Part shown: piece by piece, positions 15,819-23,192 of the stretch | How positions within the stretch are numbered: the stretch's first letter is position 1 | How the letters are laid out: each line of letters begins with the position of its first letter | Origin: Parvibaculum sp. | Lineage (GTDB): Bacteria > Pseudomonadota > Alphaproteobacteria > Parvibaculales > Parvibaculaceae | DNA length: 34,341 bases | Direction: 5' to 3' | NCBI GenBank assembly: GCA_030649335.1 | Contig: JAUSLL010000016.1 | Span: forward strand, 1-34,341 | Translations under genes and position numbers: made by a program | Notes under the pieces: model-generated | Seen by the model: only the letters and a program-made list of their open reading frames with translations | What the model was told of the DNA's origin: nothing | The model's database searches: none

Positions 15819-17003
15819 ATGAACGGGCCTGAAGCTTCCGCGCGCAGCGGCGTCGCACCCTTCCTCGCAATGGATGTCATGCGCGAGGCGACCGCACTGG
15901 AGCGCGATGGAAAAACATCGCGCCGGATCATTCATCTGGAAGTTGGCCAGCCCTCAACGCCCGCGCCGCATCTTGTGCGCGACGCGGCGGCGCATGCGCT
16001 GGTGCATGAGCGTCTCGGCTACACCGACGCGCTGGGCCTGCCGAAGTTACGCGCCCGCATCGCGCGGCATTACGGCGACCGCCACAACGTCGATGTTGCG
16101 CCCGAGCGTGTGGTCGTCACCTCAGGTTCGTCCGGCGGCTTTGTGCTGGCCTTTCTTGCCTGTTTCAACCCCGGCGCGCGCGTGGCGATTTCCGAACCCG
16201 GCTATCCCGCCTATCGCAACATCCTGACCGCTCTCGGTCTGGTGCCGGTCGGCATCCCTGTGGGGCCGGACACACGCTGGTCACTCACACCTGAGCTCAT
16301 CGACGCAGCCGAACGTGTGCACGGCACCATCGCCGGGGTGCTTGTCGCAAGTCCCGCCAACCCCACCGGCACAATGCTGACGCCGGAGGCGCTCGCCGCG
16401 CTGAGCCGGTCCTGTGCCGATAAATCCCGCTGGTTCATTTCCGACGAAATCTATCACGGCATCAGCTTCGGCATGGACGAGGCGACGGCACTGTCGTCGT
16501 CAACGGACGCCATCGTCGCCAACAGCTTTTCCAAATATTACAGCATGACAGGTTGGCGTCTCGGTTGGCTCGTGGTGCCCGACCGGTTGGTGCGTCCGCT
16601 GGAAAGGCTCGCGCAAAATCTGTTCATCTCGCCGCCCGCAATTGCGCAGGAGGCCGCCGTCGCTGCCTTTGACGCCACCGACGAACTCAACACCAATGTG
16701 GCGCTTTATTCGGTGAACCGCGATCTGCTGCTCGACGCTTTGCCCGACGCAGGCATCAGCCACTTTGCGCCCGCAGACGGAGCCTTCTATCTTTATACCG
16801 ATGTGAGCGACCTGCTTGCCAAAGACAGCAATATGACGAGCGTGGAATTTTGCCAGCGCATGTTGCATGAGGCGGGCGTCGCCGCGACACCGGGCCTCGA
16901 TTTCGATCCTGTGCGCGGTCATCAGACCGTGCGTTTTTCCTTTGCCGGTGCGACCGCCGATATGGCCGAAGCCGCCGCGCGTCTCAAAACTTGGTTGAGG
17001 TAA
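15819..17003 (+). CDS. PLP-dependent aminotransferase, class I/II (AspC-like fold)
   Basis: Transfers amino groups between amino acids and 2-oxo acids with pyridoxal phosphate. The PLP Lys is K239 in NSFSKYYSMTGWRLGW. Other family elements are LEVGQPSTPAP, TSGSSGGFVLAFLA (phosphate loop), EPGYPAYRNI, SPANPTGT and SDEIYHGI; a C-terminal Arg in VRFSFAG probably binds the substrate carboxylate. The 394 residues are usual for fold type I enzymes. The substrate cannot be told; aspartate, alanine and aromatic enzymes share these motifs. It starts 12 bases after the GGT-like gene and ends three bases before the TfoX-like gene, so the three probably share a transcript. Confidence 0.92.
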   Translation: MNGPEASARSGVAPFLAMDVMREATALERDGKTSRRIIHLEVGQPSTPAPHLVRDAAAHALVHERLGYTDALGLPKLRARIARHYGDRHNVDVAPERVVVTSGSSGGFVLAFLACFNPGARVAISEPGYPAYRNILTALGLVPVGIPVGPDTRWSLTPELIDAAERVHGTIAGVLVASPANPTGTMLTPEALAALSRSCADKSRWFISDEIYHGISFGMDEATALSSSTDAIVANSFSKYYSMTGWRLGWLVVPDRLVRPLERLAQNLFISPPAIAQEAAVAAFDATDELNTNVALYSVNRDLLLDALPDAGISHFAPADGAFYLYTDVSDLLAKDSNMTSVEFCQRMLHEAGVAATPGLDFDPVRGHQTVRFSFAGATADMAEAAARLKTWLR

Positions 17004-17006
17004 GAA

Positions 17007-17453
17007 ATGGCCGTCAGTGCTGAATACAAGGACTTCATCCTCGAACAGCTCGAACCTCTAGGCCCCGTCCGCATGCGCGGCATGTTCGGCGGGTCAGGCG
17101 TTTATCTCGATGACCTGATGTTCGGCGTCATCTTTGGCGAAACGCTTTACTTCAAAGTGGATGACCGCAACCGCGCCGATTACGAAGCCGAAGACATGGG
17201 CCCCTTCACTTTTGAAATGAAAAGCGGTGAAGTAGGCTCGCTCCACTATTACGAAGTGCCCGAACGTCTCTATGACGATCCCGACGAGTTGGTGCAATGG
17301 GCGCGCAAGTCCGTTGACGTGATGGTGTCCGTTCAAGCCGAAAAGCGCGCCAAAGCTGCCCGCGTGTTGGAGCGTAAGAAAAACGCCGCGCCCAAAAAGA
17401 AAGTGGCGAAGAAAGCAGCATCGGCAAAGCCTGCATCGCCCAAGAAGAAATAA
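17007..17453 (+). CDS. TfoX/Sxy N-terminal-domain protein with Lys/Ala-rich tail
   Basis: Residues 1 to about 105 are the TfoX N-terminal domain: PVRMRGMFGGSGVYLDDLMFGVIFGETLYFKVD, then FEMKSGEVGSLHYYEVPE and a closing helix. In gamma-proteobacteria TfoX/Sxy turns on competence genes, but single-domain forms in alphaproteobacteria have no proven role. The last 35 or so residues are almost only Lys, Ala, Pro and Ser (NAAPKKKVAKKAAS and so on), like the tails of histone H1-like proteins, so nucleic-acid contact is plausible. The partner C-terminal TfoX domain is absent. It lies three bases after the aminotransferase gene and 19 before the DUF411 gene. Confidence 0.9.
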   Translation: MAVSAEYKDFILEQLEPLGPVRMRGMFGGSGVYLDDLMFGVIFGETLYFKVDDRNRADYEAEDMGPFTFEMKSGEVGSLHYYEVPERLYDDPDELVQWARKSVDVMVSVQAEKRAKAARVLERKKNAAPKKKVAKKAASAKPASPKKK

Positions 17454-17472
17454 TCGCGCTCAGGAGAGAAAC

Positions 17473-17919
17473 ATGAAACGCAGAGAGTTCTTATTGTTGT
17501 CAGCCAGCGGCTTGGCCGTGCTTGCAACAACCGGCGTTGCCTTCGGCGACGAGCAGCATCATGTGAAGATGTATAAATCGCCTGAATGCGATTGTTGCGA
17601 AGGCCACGCCGCGCATCTGGAACAGAACGGTTTCAAGGTCACGATCATTGAGGATGACGACATCTTCGTGCGCAAAGCGAAACTCGGCATACCGGACGCG
17701 CTGGCGGGTTGTCATACGGGCCTCGTTGCCGGCTATGTCATCGAAGGTCACATTCCCGCGTCGTTTGTCAACAAGCTGATCGACGAACGACCGGCGATCG
17801 TCGGTCTTTCCATTCCGGGCATGCCGCTTGGTGTGCCGGGCATGGAAGGCCCGCGCGACGAGCCTCTCGACATCTTTGTGATCGATGCCACCGGCAAAAC
17901 AGTTTACGCGACTATCTGA
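17473..17919 (+). CDS. DUF411 metal-binding-type protein with Tat-like signal
   Basis: DUF411 proteins are small exported proteins often found with copper-resistance genes. The N-terminus KRREFLLLSASGLAVL has the paired arginines and following Phe-Leu of a twin-arginine signal, which would mean export after folding or cofactor loading. The family core is YKSPECDCCEGH, with C39, C41 and C42 and H45, plus C80-H81 (AGCHTG) and H93 (EGHIP), all plausible metal ligands. LSIPGMPLGVPGMEG is the usual closing segment. GGAGAG lies a few bases before the ATG. No copper exporter or oxidase gene is nearby, so a copper role is an inference from the family. A terminator follows directly. Confidence 0.92.
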   Translation: MKRREFLLLSASGLAVLATTGVAFGDEQHHVKMYKSPECDCCEGHAAHLEQNGFKVTIIEDDDIFVRKAKLGIPDALAGCHTGLVAGYVIEGHIPASFVNKLIDERPAIVGLSIPGMPLGVPGMEGPRDEPLDIFVIDATGKTVYATI

Positions 17920-17924
17920 AAACG

Positions 17925-17954
17925 AAAGAGGGCACCCTCCAAGGTGCCCTCTTT
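17925..17954. terminator. Bidirectional intrinsic terminator
   Basis: AAAGAGGGCACC, loop CTCCAA, GGTGCCCTCTTT is a perfect 12-bp stem. The A/T ends give T runs in both directions (CTTTGATATTTT on plus, TTTCGTTTTC on minus). It sits between the convergent DUF411 and NTF2-like genes. Confidence 0.92.
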
Positions 17955-17980
17955 GATATTTTGGAGTCGGTTGGCCGATT

Positions 17981-18376
17981 TTACTTCGGCGCCATTTCCA
18001 TCAACAGCTTGCCCATCATTTCATGCAGCTTGTTGATCGCCTTCAGTGGCCGCACCATCACTTTGAAGCTGGTGATCTGGCCCTTGTCGTTCCAGCCGAT
18101 CATGTCGATACCGTTGACGGAAATGCCGTCGATCACGGTTTCAAATTCGAGAATGCCGGAATTAGGACCCATCCACTCGCCGGTATAGCGAAATTCGCCA
18201 TTGCCCAGCACGTTCATCGCCGCCGACAAATAAAGCTTCGTGATGGCTTTGCCCTTTTGCGGCGTATGCACCACCGGCGACTGGAACACGACGTCGTCCG
18301 CCAGAAGCGTGTCGAGCGCCGAAGCGTCGCGCCCTTTCATGGCCTTGTGCCAATTTTCAATCGCCAATGGTTGCAT
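17981..18376 (-). CDS. NTF2-like (SnoaL-type) protein
   Basis: A small cone-fold protein of the NTF2-like superfamily, whose members are enzymes, isomerases or binding proteins. Signs are the opening helix AIENWHKAMKGRDASALDTLLADDVVFQSPVVHTPQKGK and the later strands GPNSGILEFETVIDGISVNGIDMIGWNDKGQITSFKVMVRPLKAI. About 131 residues is typical. No catalytic residue assignment is safe. I chose the ATG at 18376, seven bases after AGGGAG. A second ATG at 18382 overlaps the upstream stop as ATGA but sits too close to the ribosome site. It directly follows an enoyl-CoA hydratase/isomerase gene and is surely co-transcribed, so it may serve the same acyl-CoA pathway. Confidence 0.85.
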   Translation of the reverse strand: MQPLAIENWHKAMKGRDASALDTLLADDVVFQSPVVHTPQKGKAITKLYLSAAMNVLGNGEFRYTGEWMGPNSGILEFETVIDGISVNGIDMIGWNDKGQITSFKVMVRPLKAINKLHEMMGKLLMEMAPK

Positions 18377-18378
18377 GA

Positions 18379-19173
18379 TCATTCTCCCTTGAATTTCGCC
18401 GGGCGCTTTTCAAGGAAAGCGCGCACGCCTTCTTTGAAATCGGCGCTGTTGCCGGCTGTGCGCTGCAGCTGACGTTCGAGGTTCAGCTGTTCTTCGTAAG
18501 TGTTGTCGGTGCTTTCCCAATAGAGCTGACGGATCAGGCTCAGCGACACCGTCGGGCCATTGGCCAGATCAAGTGCCAGCTTCTTGGCTTCTTCCATGAG
18601 TGTCGCATCGTCATACACGCGGTTGACGAGACCCCAGGCGAGCGCCGTTTCGGCGGGCAGCTTTTCACCGAGCAGCGACAGTTCCATCGCGCGTGCCTTG
18701 CCGACAAGACGCGGCAGTATCCATGTCGAACCACCATCCGGCACAAGGCCGATGCGACGGAAGGCCTGCAGAAAATAGGACGACTTCGCGCAGAGGATCA
18801 GATCGCCCATCATGGCAAAGCTCATGCCCACGCCCGCCGCCGGTCCGTTGACCGCCGTGACGAAAGGCATTTTGAGATTGCGCAAGCGGCGCAGGAACGG
18901 GTGATAGGCGCTTTCAAGTGCCGAGCCCGCGTCGCTGCGGCCGCTATTGCCGTTGTCGCTGCGTCCCTGCAGGTTCGCGCCGGTGCAAAAGCCGCGGCCT
19001 TCGCCCGTCATCACAAGGCAGCGCGCGCCATTGGCGGGGTCTTCCACCTCGTCCATGGCTTTCATCAGCCCACCGAGCATTTCCATCGACACGGCGTTCA
19101 TCACCTCAGGGTGGTTGAGCGTCAGCGTAGCGACATGCCCGTCAATGCTGAGCTTTGCGCGTTCAAATTCCAT
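18379..19173 (-). CDS. Enoyl-CoA hydratase/isomerase, PaaG-like
   Basis: A crotonase-fold enzyme acting on enoyl-CoA esters. The oxyanion parts are GFCTGANL and AVNGPAAGVGMSFAMMGDLILCA. The active-site segment FRRIGLVPDGGSTWILPRLVG has the Asp of PaaG-type isomerases. The two Glu residues of classical enoyl-CoA hydratase are not at their places, so double-bond or epoxide isomerisation is more likely than hydration. At 264 residues its C-terminal end (LNLERQLQRTAGNSADFKEGVRAFLEKR) also resembles PaaG. GGGAG lies eight bases before the ATG. It is 31 bases downstream of a paralogue. No other phenylacetate genes are near, so a paa role cannot be claimed. Confidence 0.92.
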   Translation of the reverse strand: MEFERAKLSIDGHVATLTLNHPEVMNAVSMEMLGGLMKAMDEVEDPANGARCLVMTGEGRGFCTGANLQGRSDNGNSGRSDAGSALESAYHPFLRRLRNLKMPFVTAVNGPAAGVGMSFAMMGDLILCAKSSYFLQAFRRIGLVPDGGSTWILPRLVGKARAMELSLLGEKLPAETALAWGLVNRVYDDATLMEEAKKLALDLANGPTVSLSLIRQLYWESTDNTYEEQLNLERQLQRTAGNSADFKEGVRAFLEKRPAKFKGE

Positions 19174-19204
19174 TTATCGTCTCCCGTTTTAATGTGGCTG
19201 GTTT

Positions 19205-20002
19205 TTATGTGAATTTGGCAACTGTCTTTGTCAGGAAGGCGCGAACGCCCGCCGCAAAATTCGGATGATCGCCCAGCACGCCCTGTGTCGCGGCTTCATA
19301 TTCAAGCTGCGCCGCATAGCCGTTGTTGCCAGCCGCATCGAGCGCCTTGCGCACTTGGGCAAATGCATTGCTCGGTCCGGCGGCGAGTTTTTTGGCGATG
19401 GTCATGGCTTCGTCCATCAGGGCTGCGTCTTCCACGCATTTCCAAATGAGGCCCCATTCGGCCGCTGTCTCTGCCGTTATTTTGTCGCCCGTCATGGCCA
19501 TGCCGATGGCCCGCGCGCGGCCCACAAGACGCTGCAGATGCCATGTGACGCCGAGATCAGGAATGAGTCCGAGTTTCGGCGCAAACACCGAAATGAAACT
19601 GGCTGACTTCGCCGCGATCACAATATCGGCCACCAGCGCAATGCCCACACCGCCGCCCGCCGTTGTGCCGTTCACGGCGCAGATGATCGGCTTCTTCAGT
19701 TCATAAAGTTCCGTCATCATCGGATTGAGACTTGAGCGCATGCCGGACGCCACGCCCTGACCCGTGCTCATGCCTTTAGGCCGCTCCGCTTGTTCAGCCA
19801 GATCCGCGCCCGCGCAAAAGCCGCGCCCCGCGCCGGTGATGAGCAATACGCCGACATTGGCATCATTGGCCACTTCCATGACCGTCTGGCGCACTTCCGC
19901 CGTCAGCGCGCGGTTGATGCTGTTCAGCACCTCGGGCCGGTTGAGCGTCAAAATACCGACGCCGTCTTTCACTTCATAGGTGGTTGCTGTGCGCTCAGTC
20001 AT
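19205..20002 (-). CDS. Enoyl-CoA hydratase/isomerase, PaaG-like paralogue
   Basis: Second crotonase-fold gene of the pair. Key segments are GILTLNRPEVLNSIN, GAGRGFCAGADLAEQ, AVNGTTAGGGVGIALVADIVIAA and FAPKLGLIPDLGVTWHLQRLVG. As in its neighbour, the classical hydratase Glu residues are missing (Gly in GGGVGIAL, Ala before PKLGL), while the PaaG-type Asp in LIPD is kept. The C-terminal end (HPNFAAGVRAFLTK) is standard. I chose the ATG at 20002 (MTERTATTYEV), nine bases after GAGG; a GTG at 20026 would add eight residues without support. The two paralogues differ widely, so the duplication is old. With the NTF2-like gene they form a three-gene unit. Confidence 0.92.
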   Translation of the reverse strand: MTERTATTYEVKDGVGILTLNRPEVLNSINRALTAEVRQTVMEVANDANVGVLLITGAGRGFCAGADLAEQAERPKGMSTGQGVASGMRSSLNPMMTELYELKKPIICAVNGTTAGGGVGIALVADIVIAAKSASFISVFAPKLGLIPDLGVTWHLQRLVGRARAIGMAMTGDKITAETAAEWGLIWKCVEDAALMDEAMTIAKKLAAGPSNAFAQVRKALDAAGNNGYAAQLEYEAATQGVLGDHPNFAAGVRAFLTKTVAKFT

Positions 20003-20097
20003 CTTGTTTGCCTCGTCCCGTTTCACTTTTTCGCGTGATTAGGGGCGAGCATAGACGGGCGTTTGCCCCCGCGAAAGGGCAGGGCATCGCGCAAACA

Positions 20098-20135
20098 AAA
20101 TCCGCGCCCCGACGTTACGTCAAGAGCGCGGATTT
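20098..20135 (-). terminator. Intrinsic terminator of the diguanylate cyclase gene
   Basis: AAATCCGCGC and GCGCGGATTT form a perfect 10-bp stem; inside the loop GACGT-T-ACGTC can form a second small stem. On minus, TTTTGTTTG follows. It lies 21 bases after the stop codon of the GGDEF gene. Confidence 0.85.
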
Positions 20136-20156
20136 GTCGGTGTCCGGCTTGCGAAA

Positions 20157-21215
20157 TCAGCTGGCTTTGGCAACCGCTGTCGGCTGGCTTGTTTCGGTGA
20201 TGACGCAATTGCGGCCGCTGCGCTTGGCAGTGTAGAGGCAGCTATCCGCACGCTCGATCAGCGAGCCTGAATTGTCGCCGGGCCGATGCGAGGAAATGCC
20301 GAGCGACATGGTCACGCGGCCCAGTGTTTCGGCGGTCGAGCGTTTGATCAGCTCGCGCGCCTGCACAGCTTCGCGGATCGCATTGGCGGCCTGTTCGGCG
20401 CGTTCGGGCGAAATGCCCGGCATGATGACGGCAAATTCTTCACCGCCGTATCGCGCCACATAATCCTCTTCGCGTGCGCCGCCCTTGAGGCAGCTCGCCA
20501 CAAGGCGCAACACCTGGTCGCCGGTGCGGTGGCCCCATGTGTCGTTGAAAGCTTTGAAATGATCGATGTCGCCCATCATCAGGCAGAGCGGTGAATTGTT
20601 GGCGGCGGCGCGGGCAATCTCCTGCGCCAGCAATTCGTCAAAGGCCTTGCGGTTGTTGACACCGGTGAGGCCGTCGGTGCGGGCTTCGCTGCGCGCCTTG
20701 GTCAGGTTCGTCTGCAGCGCACTCAATTCGGATTTGGTTTCCGTGAGGCGTTCTTCAAGTTCGCGCGAGCGGCTTTCCATCTCGACAGACGCACTCATGA
20801 TGGCTTCGACCACGCGGCGCACATCGGTCGGGCTCGACTTGTTGGTCAGACCTTCGCTGGCGGCCCGCACGGAAGAGCCGAGAGCAGAGTTATTGCCGGT
20901 CGCCGACTGGACCAAAGCCATGATCTTGTCGATTTCAGAACCCAGTTTATCGCCTGTCTCCAGCGCCGCATCGGCGAGGCTCGTCTGGGCAACATATTTC
21001 TGATGGAGTTCAGACGTCACCTGTTCGTCGATGGCTGTGCCCTCGCGCAAACGCTTGTCGATTTCCTCGTTGAGATCAGCCGCCTGTCCGGACGCATAGC
21101 GGAACCAGACCTCGTAATTGGCGGGCACCGGCACAACATTTTGCGCTGTCATCAAGGCCACGGCCTTCATGCTCCATTCCGTCGCCACGGCAATATCGTC
21201 CGTATAAGTGCTCAC
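20157..21215 (-). CDS. GGDEF-domain diguanylate cyclase
   Basis: Makes the second messenger cyclic di-GMP from two GTP. The catalytic motif is GGEEF at residues 257-261, preceded at the normal distance by an inhibitory I-site RxxD (R248-E-E-D251), so feedback by product is likely. The N-terminal 130 residues have no membrane segment and no PAS or receiver domain. They contain PANYEVWFRYASGQAADLNEEID, a pattern seen at the start of many alphaproteobacterial GGDEF proteins. A predicted coiled coil at about 140-180 (SRELEERLTETKSELSALQ) should couple dimerisation to activity. I chose the GTG at 21215, eight bases after GAGGA. The longer frame to 21272 lacks a ribosome site. It is divergent from the aldehyde dehydrogenase gene. 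Confidence 0.92.
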   Translation of the reverse strand: MSTYTDDIAVATEWSMKAVALMTAQNVVPVPANYEVWFRYASGQAADLNEEIDKRLREGTAIDEQVTSELHQKYVAQTSLADAALETGDKLGSEIDKIMALVQSATGNNSALGSSVRAASEGLTNKSSPTDVRRVVEAIMSASVEMESRSRELEERLTETKSELSALQTNLTKARSEARTDGLTGVNNRKAFDELLAQEIARAAANNSPLCLMMGDIDHFKAFNDTWGHRTGDQVLRLVASCLKGGAREEDYVARYGGEEFAVIMPGISPERAEQAANAIREAVQARELIKRSTAETLGRVTMSLGISSHRPGDNSGSLIERADSCLYTAKRSGRNCVITETSQPTAVAKAS

Positions 21216-21306
21216 GCGGTCCGTCCTCAAATATCTTGTTCTTGTCGGAATGGGAGAGTTTCCCGTCAGCACAAGCTAATGCAACTTCGTTACGTAGCGG
21301 TAAACT

Positions 21307-21360
21307 CCGCAGAAACCTGCGGTTTTTTGACAATTTTAGACAAAGCGCGGCAATTGCCGC
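21307..21360 (+). promoter_or_regulatory. Terminator-like hairpin, TTGACA and perfect palindrome upstream of the aldehyde dehydrogenase gene
   Basis: CCGCA-gaaacc-TGCGG is followed by six T at 21323-21328, like a small intrinsic terminator on plus. The last Ts run into TTGACA (21327-21332), a match to the -35 consensus, but the matching -10 is weak. GCGGCAATTGCCGC at 21347-21360 is a perfect 14-bp palindrome that would overlap that -10 and may be an operator. Function is inferred only. Confidence 0.4.
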
Positions 21361-21495
21361 TTGTGCCTTATTTCTATGAGGATTTCTGCCGCTTTCGTGC
21401 CGACAAAGCTGACTCGGGCTGAGTTTGTCATGTATATTTTCCACAAGAGCCACCGGACAAACTCCCCCAAAACCGGGGCGCAAGGGAGAATTAAA

Positions 21496-22959
21496 ATGAG
21501 CCTAGCCGAGTCAAATCTGCGTGACGCAGACGGCGATGCGATTGCGAAATCCATCCGCAGCATCGTGGACCGCCAGAAAGCGGCCCATATCAAAGAAGGT
21601 GCCCCGAGCGCAAAGCGCCGCATCGACTGGATTGACCGCGCCATCGCGCTGGTTGTGGACAATCAGAAAGAGATAGCCGAGGCGCTCGCCTCTGATTTCG
21701 GCCACCGCAGCCACGAGCAGACCTTGCTCACAGACGTCATGGGCTCCATCGGACCTTTGAAACACGCCAAGAAACATCTGCACCAGTGGATGAAGCCGGA
21801 AAAGCGCAAAGTGCAGTTCCCGCTTAACCTGCTCGGCGCCAAGGCGCGGGTCGAGTTCCAGCCGCTCGGCGTCGTGGGCATCATCAGCCCGTGGAATTTC
21901 CCGATCAATCTCACATGGACGCCGCTTGCCGGTGTTTTCTCGGCGGGCAACCGCGCCATCATCAAACCGTCGGAATTCACGCCCGCCACATCCGAGCTGA
22001 TGGCCCGCATGATCCGTTCGGCTTACGACGAAACCGAAGTGGCAGTCGTCACAGGCGGTCCGGCCGTGGGCGAGGCCTTCTCGCGCCAGCCTTTCGATCA
22101 TCTTCTGTTCACCGGCGCGACGTCCATCGCTTATCACGTCATGCGTGCAGCAGCCGAAAACCTTGTGCCGCTTACTTTGGAACTCGGCGGCAAGTCGCCC
22201 GTCATCATTTCCAAGACCGCCAAAATGGATGACGCGGCCGCCAAGGTCATGACCGGCAAGACGCTCAACGCCGGCCAGATCTGCCTCGCACCTGATTATG
22301 TCTTCGTGCCCGAAGGCCGCGTGGATGAATTCGTGGCCGAAGCCACCAAGTCGGTGAAGAAGATGTTCCCGACGCTCAAAGATAATCCGGATTACACCTC
22401 GATCATCAACCAGCGCCATTTTGATCGCATCAACGGCTATGTCGAAGATGCGAAGTCCAAGGGCGCGAAGATCGTCGAGATCAATCCGGCCAACGAAGAC
22501 ATGAGCCAGCAGCAGGCGCACAAGATCGCACCGACGCTCATCATCAATCCGACCGAAGACATGAAGGTCATGCAGGACGAAATCTTCGGCCCCGTGCTGC
22601 CGATCAAGACTTATCGCGACATCAGCGAAGTGCTGGGCTACGTCAACGACCACGCTCGTCCGCTCGGCCTCTACTATTTCGGTGACGACGCGGCGGAAGA
22701 ACGCACAGTGCTCGATCGCACAACATCAGGTGGCGTCACGGTCAATGACGTCATAATGCACGTGTCGATGGAAGACCTACCCTTCGGCGGCGTCGGCCCC
22801 AGCGGCATGGGCGCCTATCATGGCCACGACGGTTTCAAAACCTTCAGCCATGCCAAGGCCGTCTATGTGCAGGCCAAAGCCAAAATGGTCGCAGAAATGT
22901 TCCGCGCACCCTATGGCGACAAGACCCGCAAGACACTTGCAAGCATGATCAAGAAATAA
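21496..22959 (+). CDS. Coniferyl-aldehyde-dehydrogenase-type NAD(P)-dependent aldehyde dehydrogenase
   Basis: Oxidises aldehydes to acids with NAD(P)+. The ALDH fold is complete: GVVGIISPWNFPINLTW, KPSEFTPATSELM, FTGATSIAYHVM, general base E229 in LELGGKSP and nucleophile C263 in NAGQICLAPDYVFVP. EIFGPVLPI and the closing PFGGVGPSGMGAYHGHDGFKTFSH also fit. NAGQxCxAPDYV and the short C-terminal part are marks of the coniferyl aldehyde dehydrogenase family, whose members also act on other medium or aromatic aldehydes. The ATG at 21496, seven bases after AGGGAGA, gives 487 residues; the frame is open to 21361 but that part is non-coding in character. It stands alone with a strong terminator, divergent from the GGDEF gene. 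Confidence 0.92.
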   Translation: MSLAESNLRDADGDAIAKSIRSIVDRQKAAHIKEGAPSAKRRIDWIDRAIALVVDNQKEIAEALASDFGHRSHEQTLLTDVMGSIGPLKHAKKHLHQWMKPEKRKVQFPLNLLGAKARVEFQPLGVVGIISPWNFPINLTWTPLAGVFSAGNRAIIKPSEFTPATSELMARMIRSAYDETEVAVVTGGPAVGEAFSRQPFDHLLFTGATSIAYHVMRAAAENLVPLTLELGGKSPVIISKTAKMDDAAAKVMTGKTLNAGQICLAPDYVFVPEGRVDEFVAEATKSVKKMFPTLKDNPDYTSIINQRHFDRINGYVEDAKSKGAKIVEINPANEDMSQQQAHKIAPTLIINPTEDMKVMQDEIFGPVLPIKTYRDISEVLGYVNDHARPLGLYYFGDDAAEERTVLDRTTSGGVTVNDVIMHVSMEDLPFGGVGPSGMGAYHGHDGFKTFSHAKAVYVQAKAKMVAEMFRAPYGDKTRKTLASMIKK

Positions 22960-22981
22960 GTCGCCACAATCCTGACACCAT

Positions 22982-23018
22982 AAGTCCCGAAGGTTCGCCT
23001 TCGGGACTTTTTTGTTTT
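22982..23018 (+). terminator. Strong intrinsic terminator
   Basis: AAGTCCCGAAGG, loop TTCG, CCTTCGGGACTT is a perfect 12-bp stem with a stable tetraloop, followed by TTTTTGTTTTTG. It lies 22 bases after the aldehyde dehydrogenase stop codon. Confidence 0.96.
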
Positions 23019-23041
23019 TGCGCACTCCACCTTTCCCTTAA

Positions 23042-23097
23042 CCTCCCCCTTGAGGGGAGGTCAAAAAAGTCACTTTGAATTTTTTGGGTGGGGGTCA
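23042..23097. repeat. Intergenic palindromic repeat, CTCCCC/GGGTGGGGGTC type
   Basis: CCTCCCCCTTGAGGGGAGG is a hairpin, followed by an AAAAAAGTCACTTTGAATTTTTT imperfect hairpin (23064-23086) and GGGTGGGGGTC. Elements of this layout are scattered between genes in many alphaproteobacterial genomes. Related but not identical elements are at 24525 and 32757. Confidence 0.65.
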
Positions 23098-23192
23098 CGG
23101 TCCGTCGTCAGCGTACAGTGCCGCAATCAGTTTGCATTTCATCACCCCGCAACCCACATTGACTCCACACGTCACAAACCGGAGACCACATC

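Noticed and set aside
21511..22653. 380-residue open frame antisense to the aldehyde dehydrogenase gene
   Set aside because: It mirrors the third-codon GC bias of the real gene, has no recognisable motifs, and the sense frame has complete ALDH catalytic residues.
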